Below are positions 20,497-28,645 of a stretch of 30,306 nt of DNA, piece after piece; position 1 is the first letter of the stretch, and the number at the start of each line of letters is the position of its first letter. The notes under the pieces were generated by a model, which saw only the letters and a list, made by a program, of their open reading frames with translations, ran no database searches and had not been told where the DNA came from. A program made the position numbers and the translations under genes. This DNA is from a virus: positions 1 through 30,306 of the IMG/VR virus record IMGVR_UViG_3300025009_001418; one strand, given 5' to 3'.

Positions 20497-20989
20497 AAAA
20501 CTACACGATTTAATCACCCTCAAAGACCAAGTGGTTGGCGAGGGGCGAGCCATGTCGCGCGAGATTGAGGAGATTGAACGCAAAATCCTCAAGTTTGAGA
20601 AAAAAGAACAAGTGATTACCGCTAAAGTGGTCCCACCGAAAGAATTGACTGATAAAGGGGAAGAGATTGTGAAAGAAGTAACCAAATTGAATGTTGAGCT
20701 GACCAAGTTAGCCAATCAAATCAACGAGTCTAAGTTGGCGGCGATCCCCGAGGATATGAAGACCGAACACTTGGCCTTGATGAAAAAGCGTGAGGAGTTG
20801 GAGCGCCAACGGAATAAGATTGCCCTTAAAGTGCAGAAAATCAAGGACAAAATCATTCCCTTGGTCCAAAAAGAGGTTAAGCCCCTGCTTAATCCTTACG
20901 ATGATATTGAGACCGCTCGGACCAAAGACGGCAAAGTAGTAATTGAGACTTTTAATCACATCGAGGAGTTCAAAAAGAAATTCAAGTAA
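20477..20989 (+). CDS. Coiled-coil protein at the end of the cassette
   Basis: 170 residues. Long helices with heptad spacing of Leu/Ile/Val, at residues 10-48 (LHDLITLKDQVVGEGRAMSR onward) and 60-130 (LTKLANQINESK; LMKKREELERQRNKIALKVQ). A short folded end follows (LLNPYDDIETARTKDGKVVI). It starts inside the GT2 gene, so it should be co-translated with the cassette, but its nature is that of a structural or assembly protein. No family recognised. Followed by a strong RNA structure. Confidence 0.65.
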   Translation: MITLDNKKLHDLITLKDQVVGEGRAMSREIEEIERKILKFEKKEQVITAKVVPPKELTDKGEEIVKEVTKLNVELTKLANQINESKLAAIPEDMKTEHLALMKKREELERQRNKIALKVQKIKDKIIPLVQKEVKPLLNPYDDIETARTKDGKVVIETFNHIEEFKKKFK

Positions 20990-20990
20990 T

Positions 20991-21058
20991 GGGGAGTTTT
21001 ATCTACCGTGCAATAAGGGGAAACCCTGCCGCAACTGTTGTGCGGTAGATTAAGCCCC
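20991..21058 (+). other. Stable RNA stem-loop between cassette and tail operon
   Basis: ATCTACCG (21001-21008) pairs perfectly with CGGTAGAT (21043-21050); GGGG (20991-20994) and CCCC (21055-21058) may extend the stem. Inside are GGG-GAAA-CCC (about 21018-21026) and an alternative stem, CCGCA (21029-21033) with TGCGG (21041-21045), which competes for part of the main stem. No T-tract follows. It could stop or slow readthrough from the cassette, or protect the 3' end. Confidence 0.5.
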
Positions 21059-21062
21059 TCAT

Positions 21063-21091
21063 TTGTATTGACTTGAAAAAAGTGCTATAAT
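21063..21091 (+). promoter_or_regulatory. Promoter for the connector/tail genes
   Basis: TTGTAT (21063-21068), a 17-bp spacer ending TGC, TATAAT (21086-21091). It thus has both a -35 and an extended -10 (TGCTATAAT). Predicted start about 21098, just before the leader hairpin at 21102-21133. Confidence 0.6.
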
Positions 21092-21101
21092 CAAGCTACT
21101 T

Positions 21102-21133
21102 GAGTTGCGACAAGTTTATCACTAACGCAACTC
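21102..21133 (+). promoter_or_regulatory. 5'-leader hairpin (GAGTTG element, copy 2)
   Basis: GAGTTGCG (21102-21109) pairs perfectly with CGCAACTC (21126-21133) around a 16-nt loop, ending two bases before ATG 21136. Same left-arm bases and same distance to ATGG as the hairpin at 7221-7239, although loop and downstream gene differ. Confidence 0.5.
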
Positions 21134-21135
21134 TT

Positions 21136-21855
21136 ATGGTATTCAATGATACCTCGACCAAGCTTGGACTCATCCAAGACTGTGAGCAAACCATTTTCTC
21201 TAATTACGGCGACATCACTGGCAACACTAATCGCCTGTATGATTTTACCGCTCGGCTGAACCGAGCTTATGATAAGTTAGCCACCAAAATAATGTCCGTG
21301 GACGGCCGGTGGCAGTTTGATGATACTAATTACACCGACCTGCCGATTGGTAGCACCGCCTTGGTCTCCAGCCAACAAGACTACAGCTTCGATGTGGAGT
21401 TTTTAGATATTGTTAAAGTCCTTATCTTGGATAGCTCCGGTAATAAAATCCTCCTCCACCCAATAGACATCAACGACCCGATTGCCAAAGTTTATTTAAC
21501 AGATGTTACCTCTAACGGCGGTATCCCAACCTACTACGACAAGACCGGCGGGACAGTGATGCTCTACCCCACCCCTAACTATTCAATCGCCTCTGGCCTA
21601 ACGGTGCATTATCGCCGGAAACCATCCTATTTTACCCATACCGACACCACCAAATCAGTTGGTGTGCCGGCTATTTTCCATCGCTACCTCTCACTGGAGG
21701 CATCCTTAGACTATGCCTTGTCTAAATCCCTAGCGATTAAGAATGACTTGGCGGTAATGGTAAAAGAGATGGAGGCAATGATTGAAGATTGGTATTCCAA
21801 AAGGTCCAAAGATGAACAGAAGATTATTAAAAGTTATTATCGTTCTAATAGATAA
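21136..21855 (+). CDS. Head-tail connector / adaptor protein
   Basis: 239 residues from ATG 21136; a TTG at 21100 would place the leader hairpin inside the gene and is disfavoured. Pattern of adaptor-type proteins: helical N-terminus (TSTKLGLIQDCEQTIF), RLNRAYDKLATKIMSVDGRW, QQDYSFDVEFLDIVKV, GIPTYYDKTGG, VMLYPTPNY, and LTVHYRRKP followed by a C-terminal helical bundle. This layout (W-D after the first helices, YP-P-N, VHY-R) matches phage adaptors of the P22 gp4-like and related groups, which bind under the portal. First gene of the operon after the promoter. Confidence 0.7.
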   Translation: MVFNDTSTKLGLIQDCEQTIFSNYGDITGNTNRLYDFTARLNRAYDKLATKIMSVDGRWQFDDTNYTDLPIGSTALVSSQQDYSFDVEFLDIVKVLILDSSGNKILLHPIDINDPIAKVYLTDVTSNGGIPTYYDKTGGTVMLYPTPNYSIASGLTVHYRRKPSYFTHTDTTKSVGVPAIFHRYLSLEASLDYALSKSLAIKNDLAVMVKEMEAMIEDWYSKRSKDEQKIIKSYYRSNR

Positions 21856-21864
21856 AATAATAAA

Positions 21865-22323
21865 ATGGCAAGCTACATCCCGAATTCTATGAAGGGCAGG
21901 TTAGTGGGAGATAATGCCCAAATCTCCACCGCGGTCGATTTGGAAGCTGATACCATTAAGGGTATGCTTCTTACCTCAAGTCACACGCCGGATATTGATG
22001 CCGAAGTGTTTATTGACGATGTGTCCGCTAACGAGGTAGGGACTTCGGGTACTTACACCACCGGGGCGGGAAATGGTTTTACTATCACCCCTACCTCCTC
22101 AACAGATGACACTAATGACCTTGGTAAGTGGGACGCCGTCGACCCCTCTGCTACCGGTGCCACTATTACCGCTCGTTACCTCGTTCTCTACAAATGGACT
22201 GGCACCGCTGGGACTTCCCCAATTATCGCGGTGATCGACTTCGGTTCAGACCAAACCTCAACCGCCGGAACATTCGCGGTCACCTTTAACGCCAGTGGCA
22301 TCCTCACTCTAGCCCTAGCTTAA
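21865..22323 (+). CDS. Minor structural protein (beta-rich)
   Basis: 152 residues. GMLLTSSHTPDIDAEVFIDD and ANEVGTSGTYTTGAG are followed by TARYLVLYKWTGTAG, a pattern seen in many phage virion proteins of unknown fold near the connector or decoration genes. Rich in Thr, Ser, Gly and Ala with little charge, predicted beta. No signal peptide. No Shine-Dalgarno site (AATAATAAAATGG). It may be a decoration or tail-completion protein; this is positional inference. Confidence 0.6.
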   Translation: MASYIPNSMKGRLVGDNAQISTAVDLEADTIKGMLLTSSHTPDIDAEVFIDDVSANEVGTSGTYTTGAGNGFTITPTSSTDDTNDLGKWDAVDPSATGATITARYLVLYKWTGTAGTSPIIAVIDFGSDQTSTAGTFAVTFNASGILTLALA

Positions 22324-22324
22324 T

Positions 22325-23200
22325 ATGGCAGCCTTCGGTTCAGTCTCAACAGGGTCGGTGGAAAATGACGCCAACCTATCAATCACTAAACCTACTGGAT
22401 TAGCAGAAGGAGATTTGTTGGTCGGCTTCCTTTTTCAAATTGGTCAAGGTAGCGCTTGGACAACTCCAACTGATTGGGATGCTATAACCGGTGTATCATT
22501 TTCAACATCAAGACGACTTGATGTCTTCGCTAAATTAGCTGACGCTGCCGATGTCGCTGCTGCCGATTTTACATTTAACCAAATAGATGCTTCGGGTGTT
22601 ACTAAAACCGGGGTCCTCTATCGTATTACCGGGACATTAGCTGGGGCAGAGAATATTACTGCTTCTACATCCGACATTGGAACCGAGGTAGCTGATGATG
22701 AACCACGATACGCGACTGGTATTGTTAACGTCGCTAACGCTTTGATGATTATGTTCTCTGGTGGAGCTGTCACTAACAATGGGACATCAACTGTTTCCGG
22801 ATATTTAATAGAAAATGATAACCCGACTTGGACAGAGAGGGCCGATTTTGGTTTTGCTGCTTCCGTTGATTCAAGGTGCGGTTCTGCCACCGCCACCCGA
22901 ACAGCAGTCACCAATACGGGTTATTACCAAGTCGATTACAACAGTACAGATAACTTAGGGACTGGTAGCGTCGGGGCATTATTAGCGATTTCAGACACCG
23001 CTAATGTTACCGTCTCCCCTGATGTTGTTGCCACGGAGATTACTATGCCCGCGCCAACAGTTGCCGCCGGAGCCACGGTGTCGGCCGACACTATAGCCGC
23101 CGAGATTTCAATTAAAGCCCCGACAGTTGCCACGGCGGATGCTAAGTGGTCGAACCAAGCTAAGAACTCATCTGTTTGGACTAATCAAGATAAAAGCTAG
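22325..23200 (+). CDS. Virion protein, probable tail or surface beta protein
   Basis: 291 residues. The N-terminal 220 residues look like a jelly-roll or Ig-like surface domain (FGSVSTGSVENDANLSITKP, GLAEGDLLVGFLF). The end, about 230-275, contains two copies of an about 20-residue unit (VVATEITMPAPTVAAGATVS; TIAAEISIKAPTVATADA), and the last residues are WSNQAKNSSVWTNQDKS. Starts one base after the previous stop. Probably exposed on the virion; no motif gives a function. Confidence 0.55.
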   Translation: MAAFGSVSTGSVENDANLSITKPTGLAEGDLLVGFLFQIGQGSAWTTPTDWDAITGVSFSTSRRLDVFAKLADAADVAAADFTFNQIDASGVTKTGVLYRITGTLAGAENITASTSDIGTEVADDEPRYATGIVNVANALMIMFSGGAVTNNGTSTVSGYLIENDNPTWTERADFGFAASVDSRCGSATATRTAVTNTGYYQVDYNSTDNLGTGSVGALLAISDTANVTVSPDVVATEITMPAPTVAAGATVSADTIAAEISIKAPTVATADAKWSNQAKNSSVWTNQDKS

Positions 23201-23201
23201 T

Positions 23202-23489
23202 ATGGATGACAAAGAACAATTTAAACAGGAGATAATCGCCGAAGTGATGGATATTTTGGGGCGGTTCGATTCTATTCCCCATAATGTCCAAAAGGCCCTC
23301 GCACGGAGGTTTAAACTAAGTGAGGTGCCGACAGTCACCGCCGGAAGCAAGGCCGCGTCTTCAGAAAATCAAGCAGTCGATGAAGGTGGTTCTGGAACTT
23401 ACAGTGTATTGGGGCCACCAGATTCATTTAAACTTTTATCAAATAGCGACGGCACAACTATTGGTTATGTCGCCGTTTGGAACTCTTAA
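23202..23489 (+). CDS. Small protein between tail genes
   Basis: 95 residues from ATG 23202. Helical charged N-terminus (DDKEQFKQEIIAEVMDILGR), then Ser/Gly-rich linker and a beta end (PDSFKLLSNSDGTTIGYVAV). It begins immediately after the upstream stop and ends one base before the next ATG. No family recognised; probably a small tail component. Confidence 0.5.
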   Translation: MDDKEQFKQEIIAEVMDILGRFDSIPHNVQKALARRFKLSEVPTVTAGSKAASSENQAVDEGGSGTYSVLGPPDSFKLLSNSDGTTIGYVAVWNS

Positions 23490-23490
23490 T

Positions 23491-25260
23491 ATGTTTAAAT
23501 TACCTCAAAACAACTGGAAGCAGAATAACCGGAGTGATATCCTTGGGGACTTAAAAGAGACCTTCAATATAGACCCCAATTCAAATGTCGGGAAAATAAG
23601 AACCACTCGAACAAAACGAATAACAACCGGAGATGGTGAGATTAGTAATTTTGGCCCCGTTTCGGCTCTGGTGTATTTTTCAAACGCGGTTAGAGTTTTT
23701 TCAAATGGGCTTCAATATGATGGCGGTAATTCGCCGTTTGATTCTTTGACCCAAGTAACCGCCGACCCAATGTCGGTCGGTGTTGATGATGGTGATGCAG
23801 TCAATTTTAATTCGGAAATATACGGGACTGCGGACGATGATATAAATAAATGGGACGGTTCATCTGAATCTACTGTTTCAGTCAATGGCTTGACCAGCAA
23901 TACCCATCATCTTTTAGCTACCTTCACCCCAGACGGTAATGGTGAGAGATTATATGTTACCGAAGGAGGGGATAAGGTCTGGAGTGTTAATACTAGTGAT
24001 ACTCTAGCGACATCCAGCACTTATACCCTAGACTTAAATCTCGCCCCGGATTATCAGATTACCTTTTTGGTGGCTGGTGAGGATAGGTTGTGGATTGGGG
24101 TTTCCAGTGCCGGGAATAACATTTCTGGCGGACAGGCGATTGTTTTAGGGTGGGATGGTATCACTGCCAACTCTCCCTCGGCTAAGTATTATCTCCACTC
24201 GTCAAGAATAATGGCCGGAGTGATTAAGGACGACGTACCATACATTATGGATTCGTTGGGTAGGTTACTGGTCTTTAATGGTGGGGTGTTCTCGGAGATA
24301 GACCGCTTGCCCTTAGACGACAAGACAATGCAAAATACCTCCTCCAACCTCCACCAACAAGCTATCCATTCAAAGGGAATGGCGGTAGATGGTGAAGAAA
24401 TTTTAATCTGTGTTTCCAACTTGCGGGACAACTCATCGGGCGTTAATGCCACCTTCAACGATTTTCCGGCTGGAGTGTGGGCCTGGAATTCGCGTAATGG
24501 CCTGTATCATAAGTTTTCCCCAAGTTACCAAGCGGTAGCTGATACTGGGACGACCAATTTAACTGATTACGGGCAGTTTAGGGTCGCTTTCGCCGGTCCA
24601 ATCAAGGTATTTGAGACCCAAAATCCCACCCCCTCCGATGGCGGAAGAGTGGTGTTTGGGATGAGTTACTTCTTGGATGGAGGGGACAATTTGACCGCCG
24701 CCACTGACATTCAATATGGCCTATGGACCAATGATACCCACGATGATACCGAGCAAGGAGGTTACATCATCACGCCCAAGATTCACAGCTCGGTCTTCCG
24801 AGATAAGTGGAATAAGATTTATGCCGCTTTAAGTGATTTATACTCCGGTGATAGGTGTGTGGTGAAATACCGCATAGACGATACGGAACTCTACACTAAA
24901 ATTGAATGGCGAGGGACTGACGCTTTCGAACCCACTGAAGATCCGTCAGATTTTACGCAAGGTGATGAGGTTCAGATCGTCCAAGGCACTGGCTCGGGAA
25001 TGTCAGCACCGATTGAGCGGGTAGAGTCCGGGGCGGGTTATTATGTTGCTTTAAAAGAAAACATCACCGGAGCAACTGGAACATCGGTGGCAAAACTAGC
25101 TAAATGGCGACAATTAGGTGAAATAACCGGCACGGCGGTTAGTGGTTTTACTATCGGTGAGGAGGCCAACTGGATACAGTTTAAGATTTATATGGAATGG
25201 ACGGGCGCGAAAGAACTTTACTCATTATTGGTAGACAACAAACCTTCAATAACCTTATAA
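23491..25260 (+). CDS. Large beta-rich tail protein (possible tail-hub/nozzle)
   Basis: 589 residues from ATG 23491. Repeated strands with WDG/NG turns (INKWDGSS, DKVWSVNTSD, VLGWDGITAN, GRLLVFNGGV, PAGVWAWNSRNGLYHK), about one per 50-60 residues, suggest a beta-propeller-like body, followed by a C-terminal beta region. In short-tailed phages a large protein of this place and type forms the tail nozzle or hub after the adaptor. No enzymatic motif seen. I could not identify the exact family. The next promoter (25265) lies just past its stop. Confidence 0.6.
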   Translation: MFKLPQNNWKQNNRSDILGDLKETFNIDPNSNVGKIRTTRTKRITTGDGEISNFGPVSALVYFSNAVRVFSNGLQYDGGNSPFDSLTQVTADPMSVGVDDGDAVNFNSEIYGTADDDINKWDGSSESTVSVNGLTSNTHHLLATFTPDGNGERLYVTEGGDKVWSVNTSDTLATSSTYTLDLNLAPDYQITFLVAGEDRLWIGVSSAGNNISGGQAIVLGWDGITANSPSAKYYLHSSRIMAGVIKDDVPYIMDSLGRLLVFNGGVFSEIDRLPLDDKTMQNTSSNLHQQAIHSKGMAVDGEEILICVSNLRDNSSGVNATFNDFPAGVWAWNSRNGLYHKFSPSYQAVADTGTTNLTDYGQFRVAFAGPIKVFETQNPTPSDGGRVVFGMSYFLDGGDNLTAATDIQYGLWTNDTHDDTEQGGYIITPKIHSSVFRDKWNKIYAALSDLYSGDRCVVKYRIDDTELYTKIEWRGTDAFEPTEDPSDFTQGDEVQIVQGTGSGMSAPIERVESGAGYYVALKENITGATGTSVAKLAKWRQLGEITGTAVSGFTIGEEANWIQFKIYMEWTGAKELYSLLVDNKPSITL

Positions 25261-25264
25261 ATAA

Positions 25265-25273
25265 TGGTATAAT
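25265..25273 (+). promoter_or_regulatory. Extended -10 promoter TGGTATAAT with leaderless spacing
   Basis: TATAAT at 25268-25273 preceded by TGG; only six bases separate it from ATG 25280. Transcription starting 6-8 bases downstream would begin at or next to the ATG, so this mRNA would be leaderless. No convincing -35. Confidence 0.55.
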
Positions 25274-25279
25274 TTAATT

Positions 25280-26893
25280 ATGGAAGACACACTTCAACAA
25301 ACGATAGAAAAAGCAAGCATTGCCGGAAGACAAGCGTCAAAATACACCGGCGTTGCTTTTAATCCCCTAGAACCCATTGATGCCAATCAACTCTCAACAG
25401 AGAATACACCCTTTAATTTAACCGCCGAAGAACTAGACACATCTACCACGGCGGAGCTAAGCCGATTTTCTACTCAAGACTTCACTCAAGGACTGGAGAC
25501 TAAAGCTGTTCAAGCCCAAGCTGGAGAACAAGAGTCTTTTGAATCATACTTAAAAGCCGCCCTTGCCACACCCGGCGAGACTGAGCTAACAGTTAAAGCT
25601 GAAGAAAAAGCCGGCGTGCCTGAACTTGAAGCTCAAGTCAAGGAATACAACCAGCAACTAAAAAGCGAACAAGAAGCCCTACGAAAACAAGTCGAGCAAA
25701 TTCAAACTGGGGCTGGAACAGCGACTGCCGCCCAAAGAAACGCCTCTGCTCAAGAGGCTCAACGAGTATCTCTCCGTAAACAAGCCGACATCGCCATTAT
25801 CGGGATGGCCGCTCAAGGGAGATTCGACTCGGCAAAGTCCATTGCCGACAGAGCGGTTGCTGTTCAAATGGAACAAGGTCAAAGAAGATTAGATGTTCTT
25901 GGGTTAAATTACGAAAGAAACAAGGACTTGTTTAGTAAGGCTGAACAGAGAGCTTTTGAGTCTGCTCAAAGTGATAGGCAACGAGCGCAAGATGAGGCGA
26001 AGGAGAATAAGGAGCTAATCTATCAAACTGGCTTAACTGTCGGCCAAAATGGTGGGGGCACTGCCTTGATGCAACAGATTTTCGGCGCTAAAACCCCAGA
26101 AGAAGCAGCTAGAATAGGGGCTAATTACCTCTCTAATCCATTAGATAGGCAATTAAAGAATCTCCAAATTTCAAAAGCTAATCTTGAATATGAACAACTA
26201 GAAAGCGCGCAAGAGGTATTATCAGATCCCAAATGGTCCACCTTGGTTAATCAAACAGCCAGTTTAGTTGGCTCAGAAAGAGGAAAAGCCATTAGGGCTG
26301 ATATGGCGGGTTATATTGCTAGTGGAAATTATAAGGCTGCTTGGAATGAAGTTTCCAATGCCGTTGAGGAGAAACTGACTGGTGAAAATGCCACCAAGTT
26401 TGGTAATCAAGTTACTGATTATGAAGCTATGATCGGTCTTAAAGACGCAATCCAAGCATATTCGGATGGTGGCGGTGATATGGGTTTGTTGGTTGGTAAG
26501 GCCGAAGATATTTCAAACCGATTAGCTGGTGTTACCGGTAACCCCCAACTAACAGCCTTGGCAACCCAACTTAGTCGTGAGTTTCAAACTTATCGAACTA
26601 ATGCCACCGGGGCTGCTTTTAGCCCAGAGGAATCAAGGGAATACGCAAAAGTAAATCCACGAACCACCGCTAGTTTGGACCTTAACTTAGCTGTGATTGA
26701 TGGTGCATTAAACCAGCTTCAGAATCGGATAGTTTCAACTACCAAAACCCGTGTTTCGGGCGCTGAAGATTTATGGAAACTAAGTCACGGGCAAACAACG
26801 GAAGAATACTTGAACGATGTTGATACTGTCCTACAAGATACATCTAGTCCACTTAATTCTTGGCTTAATAGCTTTATGGCCCCAACCCAATAA
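25280..26893 (+). CDS. Coiled-coil ejection / internal virion protein-like
   Basis: 537 residues, hydrophilic and Gln/Ala/Glu-rich. Predicted long helices: 90-140 (ELTVKAEEKAGVPELEAQVK onward), 145-230 (QKEAQR-type heptads) and further helices later. No signal peptide and no glycine-zipper. Size, composition and position before the glycine-zipper protein fit internal ejection proteins of short-tailed phages, which leave the head with the DNA and line a channel across the host envelope. No peptidoglycan-cleaving motif is evident. Likely leaderless mRNA. Confidence 0.5.
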   Translation: MEDTLQQTIEKASIAGRQASKYTGVAFNPLEPIDANQLSTENTPFNLTAEELDTSTTAELSRFSTQDFTQGLETKAVQAQAGEQESFESYLKAALATPGETELTVKAEEKAGVPELEAQVKEYNQQLKSEQEALRKQVEQIQTGAGTATAAQRNASAQEAQRVSLRKQADIAIIGMAAQGRFDSAKSIADRAVAVQMEQGQRRLDVLGLNYERNKDLFSKAEQRAFESAQSDRQRAQDEAKENKELIYQTGLTVGQNGGGTALMQQIFGAKTPEEAARIGANYLSNPLDRQLKNLQISKANLEYEQLESAQEVLSDPKWSTLVNQTASLVGSERGKAIRADMAGYIASGNYKAAWNEVSNAVEEKLTGENATKFGNQVTDYEAMIGLKDAIQAYSDGGGDMGLLVGKAEDISNRLAGVTGNPQLTALATQLSREFQTYRTNATGAAFSPEESREYAKVNPRTTASLDLNLAVIDGALNQLQNRIVSTTKTRVSGAEDLWKLSHGQTTEEYLNDVDTVLQDTSSPLNSWLNSFMAPTQ

Positions 26894-26894
26894 T

Positions 26895-28538
26895 ATGGAA
26901 ATCACCAAACAACAATTCAAGTCAATTTTAGAAAAGGCTCCAGTCGGAACTAACCCACAAGCCTTAGTAGAAGGATTGGTTAAGCGTGGCTATAATTTAG
27001 AGGGATTAGACCCATTAACAACCGCCGCCTTTAGAGAACAAGCTAATCTAACCGAAACGACTGCCGGTAATCAATTTGAGCAGAAACCACAAGGATTCTG
27101 GCAGAAAGCCCAGAACTTTGCGGCTAATGTTATTGGTGGAGGGAAATTGGCTGAAGGTTTGGGGCAGGCAATCGCTGCCCCATCCGCTCTAAATTCGCTT
27201 GATGATGCTTACACCAATTTAGCTAACCAACAGACTGATTTGTTAATGAAATTAAAAGATCAACGAGCAAATGGCGAAGATACTTCCAGGACGATGAATC
27301 TCCTGAAACTTAATCAAGCTGATATAGAGAAAATCGCCGATGCCAATTCAGACTTTGCTGAGTCGTTAGTATCTGATAAACAAGTTGTTGGTTCGGCGGC
27401 TAGGTTGGCGGGAACTATTGCTGGTGGCTCTTTGGTGGGCGGTGTAAGTAGGGGCGGAACAGGAACCCTACAAGCCGCTAAAGGACTTGAAAAAGCTGGT
27501 GGAGTTTCGCAATTATTTGGAGCTGGTAAAGCTACCACTATAACGGGCGGGGCCTTACGGGGCTTGGGGGCTGGGGCAACTACTGGAGCAGTTGAGGGTG
27601 GAGTACAGGGAGCTGGTATGGCGGCCGAAGCAAACAAAACCACTGAAGAATTGCTAATAAGTGGTGCGCTGGGCGCTGTTGGTGGAGCAGTTATTGGGGG
27701 TGCGGTTGGTACCGTCGCTGGTGGTGTTACAGGTGGTCTCAAGGGTAGGAAATTAAGGGCAGAGCAATTTGCTCAAGATTTAGCATCACCCAAAACTACC
27801 CCCAAAATGAGGGCGGAAGCGATTAGACAAGGAAGATTAACAGACCCGACTTTTTTAGGAAAAGCGGAAATACAATTTTCCAAACGAGATAAAATAGTTG
27901 CTGATGCTATTGATGATGTTGTATCTCCAAAAGCAACAATCGGAGAAAACATAGGGGCTATTAGGTCAAAGATTGACCAGACCGATGCTGGTGTTAGGGC
28001 TTACATAACTAGAAATAAAGTCCCATTTAATTCTAACCAACTAAGGTCTAGACTTATGGCCGGAAATGAGGATTTGAAGTTAATCTTTGCCTCTGACTCC
28101 AATGCTCAAAAAACTTACAATGCTGTCGTAGATGCTTTTATGGATAATGTTGGTAAAAAAGATACCCTTGGATTATTTGAGGGTAGGCAAACATTTGACC
28201 AATTACCGGCGATAAAAAAATTACTACAAAGTGATGTTTTAGGAGAAAACGCCAGAAAAGAAATTTCCCTATCAGTCAGAAGGGCAGCAAATGAATACAT
28301 TGCCGATTTACTACCGAAAGGCAATCAGTATGCCAATTCAATGCGAAACCAAAGTTATGCGCTTGAAGCCCTTGGTAATCTGGCGGAAAAATCAGAAAAC
28401 ATTATCGGAAAGAATAATTTGCAGTTGCTGGCCCAGGAATACCCCTACATCAAATGGTTGATTGGGGCTGGGGCTACTGGATTAGTTGGAGCGGCGGGGG
28501 TAGGTGTTGGGGCTTCTATTGTTGGCTCAAGTGATTAG
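26895..28538 (+). CDS. Glycine-zipper ejection / channel-type virion protein
   Basis: 547 residues from ATG 26895, just after the previous stop. N-terminus polar (MEITKQQFKSILEKAPVGTN). The middle (about 180-285) is very Gly/Ala-rich, with glycine-zipper stretches (AGTIAGGSLVGGVSRGG; GALGAVGGAVIGGAVGTVAG) that resemble membrane-inserting hairpins. The C-terminal half is helical and soluble, with a last hydrophobic segment (LIGAGATGLVGAAGVGVGAS). Such Gly-zipper proteins in phage virions are candidates for forming the DNA-entry pore. A tape-measure role is possible but the length is modest. No lysozyme motif seen. Confidence 0.55.
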   Translation: MEITKQQFKSILEKAPVGTNPQALVEGLVKRGYNLEGLDPLTTAAFREQANLTETTAGNQFEQKPQGFWQKAQNFAANVIGGGKLAEGLGQAIAAPSALNSLDDAYTNLANQQTDLLMKLKDQRANGEDTSRTMNLLKLNQADIEKIADANSDFAESLVSDKQVVGSAARLAGTIAGGSLVGGVSRGGTGTLQAAKGLEKAGGVSQLFGAGKATTITGGALRGLGAGATTGAVEGGVQGAGMAAEANKTTEELLISGALGAVGGAVIGGAVGTVAGGVTGGLKGRKLRAEQFAQDLASPKTTPKMRAEAIRQGRLTDPTFLGKAEIQFSKRDKIVADAIDDVVSPKATIGENIGAIRSKIDQTDAGVRAYITRNKVPFNSNQLRSRLMAGNEDLKLIFASDSNAQKTYNAVVDAFMDNVGKKDTLGLFEGRQTFDQLPAIKKLLQSDVLGENARKEISLSVRRAANEYIADLLPKGNQYANSMRNQSYALEALGNLAEKSENIIGKNNLQLLAQEYPYIKWLIGAGATGLVGAAGVGVGASIVGSSD

Positions 28539-28612
28539 TATTCAAACATCAAATAACCAATCAATCCAATAACCCCCCCTATAAAACCCCACCATAAGAT
28601 AAACGCTATCAT
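28535..28612 (-). CDS. Possible antisense membrane micropeptide
   Basis: A 25-residue reverse-strand frame starting MIAFILWWGFIGGVIGLIGY, one TM-like segment with a GxxxG-type pattern. AAAGGGGGG abuts the ATG with no proper spacing, which argues against efficient initiation. It fills the otherwise empty 107-bp gap before the fibre gene and would be the only minus-strand gene. T-rich antisense of C/A-rich DNA easily encodes hydrophobic residues, so it may be chance. Confidence 0.2.
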   Translation of the reverse strand: MIAFILWWGFIGGVIGLIGYLMFEY

Positions 28613-28645
28613 CCCCCCTTTATACCACCACCAATAATAAAGTCA

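Noticed and set aside
20991-21058. Cobalamin riboswitch
   Set aside because: AATAAGGGGAAACCC and GCCGCAACTG look like its core, but the element is under 70 nt, lacks the rest of the conserved architecture, and the downstream gene is a phage adaptor.
27314-27742. 142-codon minus-strand frame
   Set aside because: Antisense of the Gly/Ala-rich zipper region; gives only Pro/Ala/Thr low-complexity sequence.
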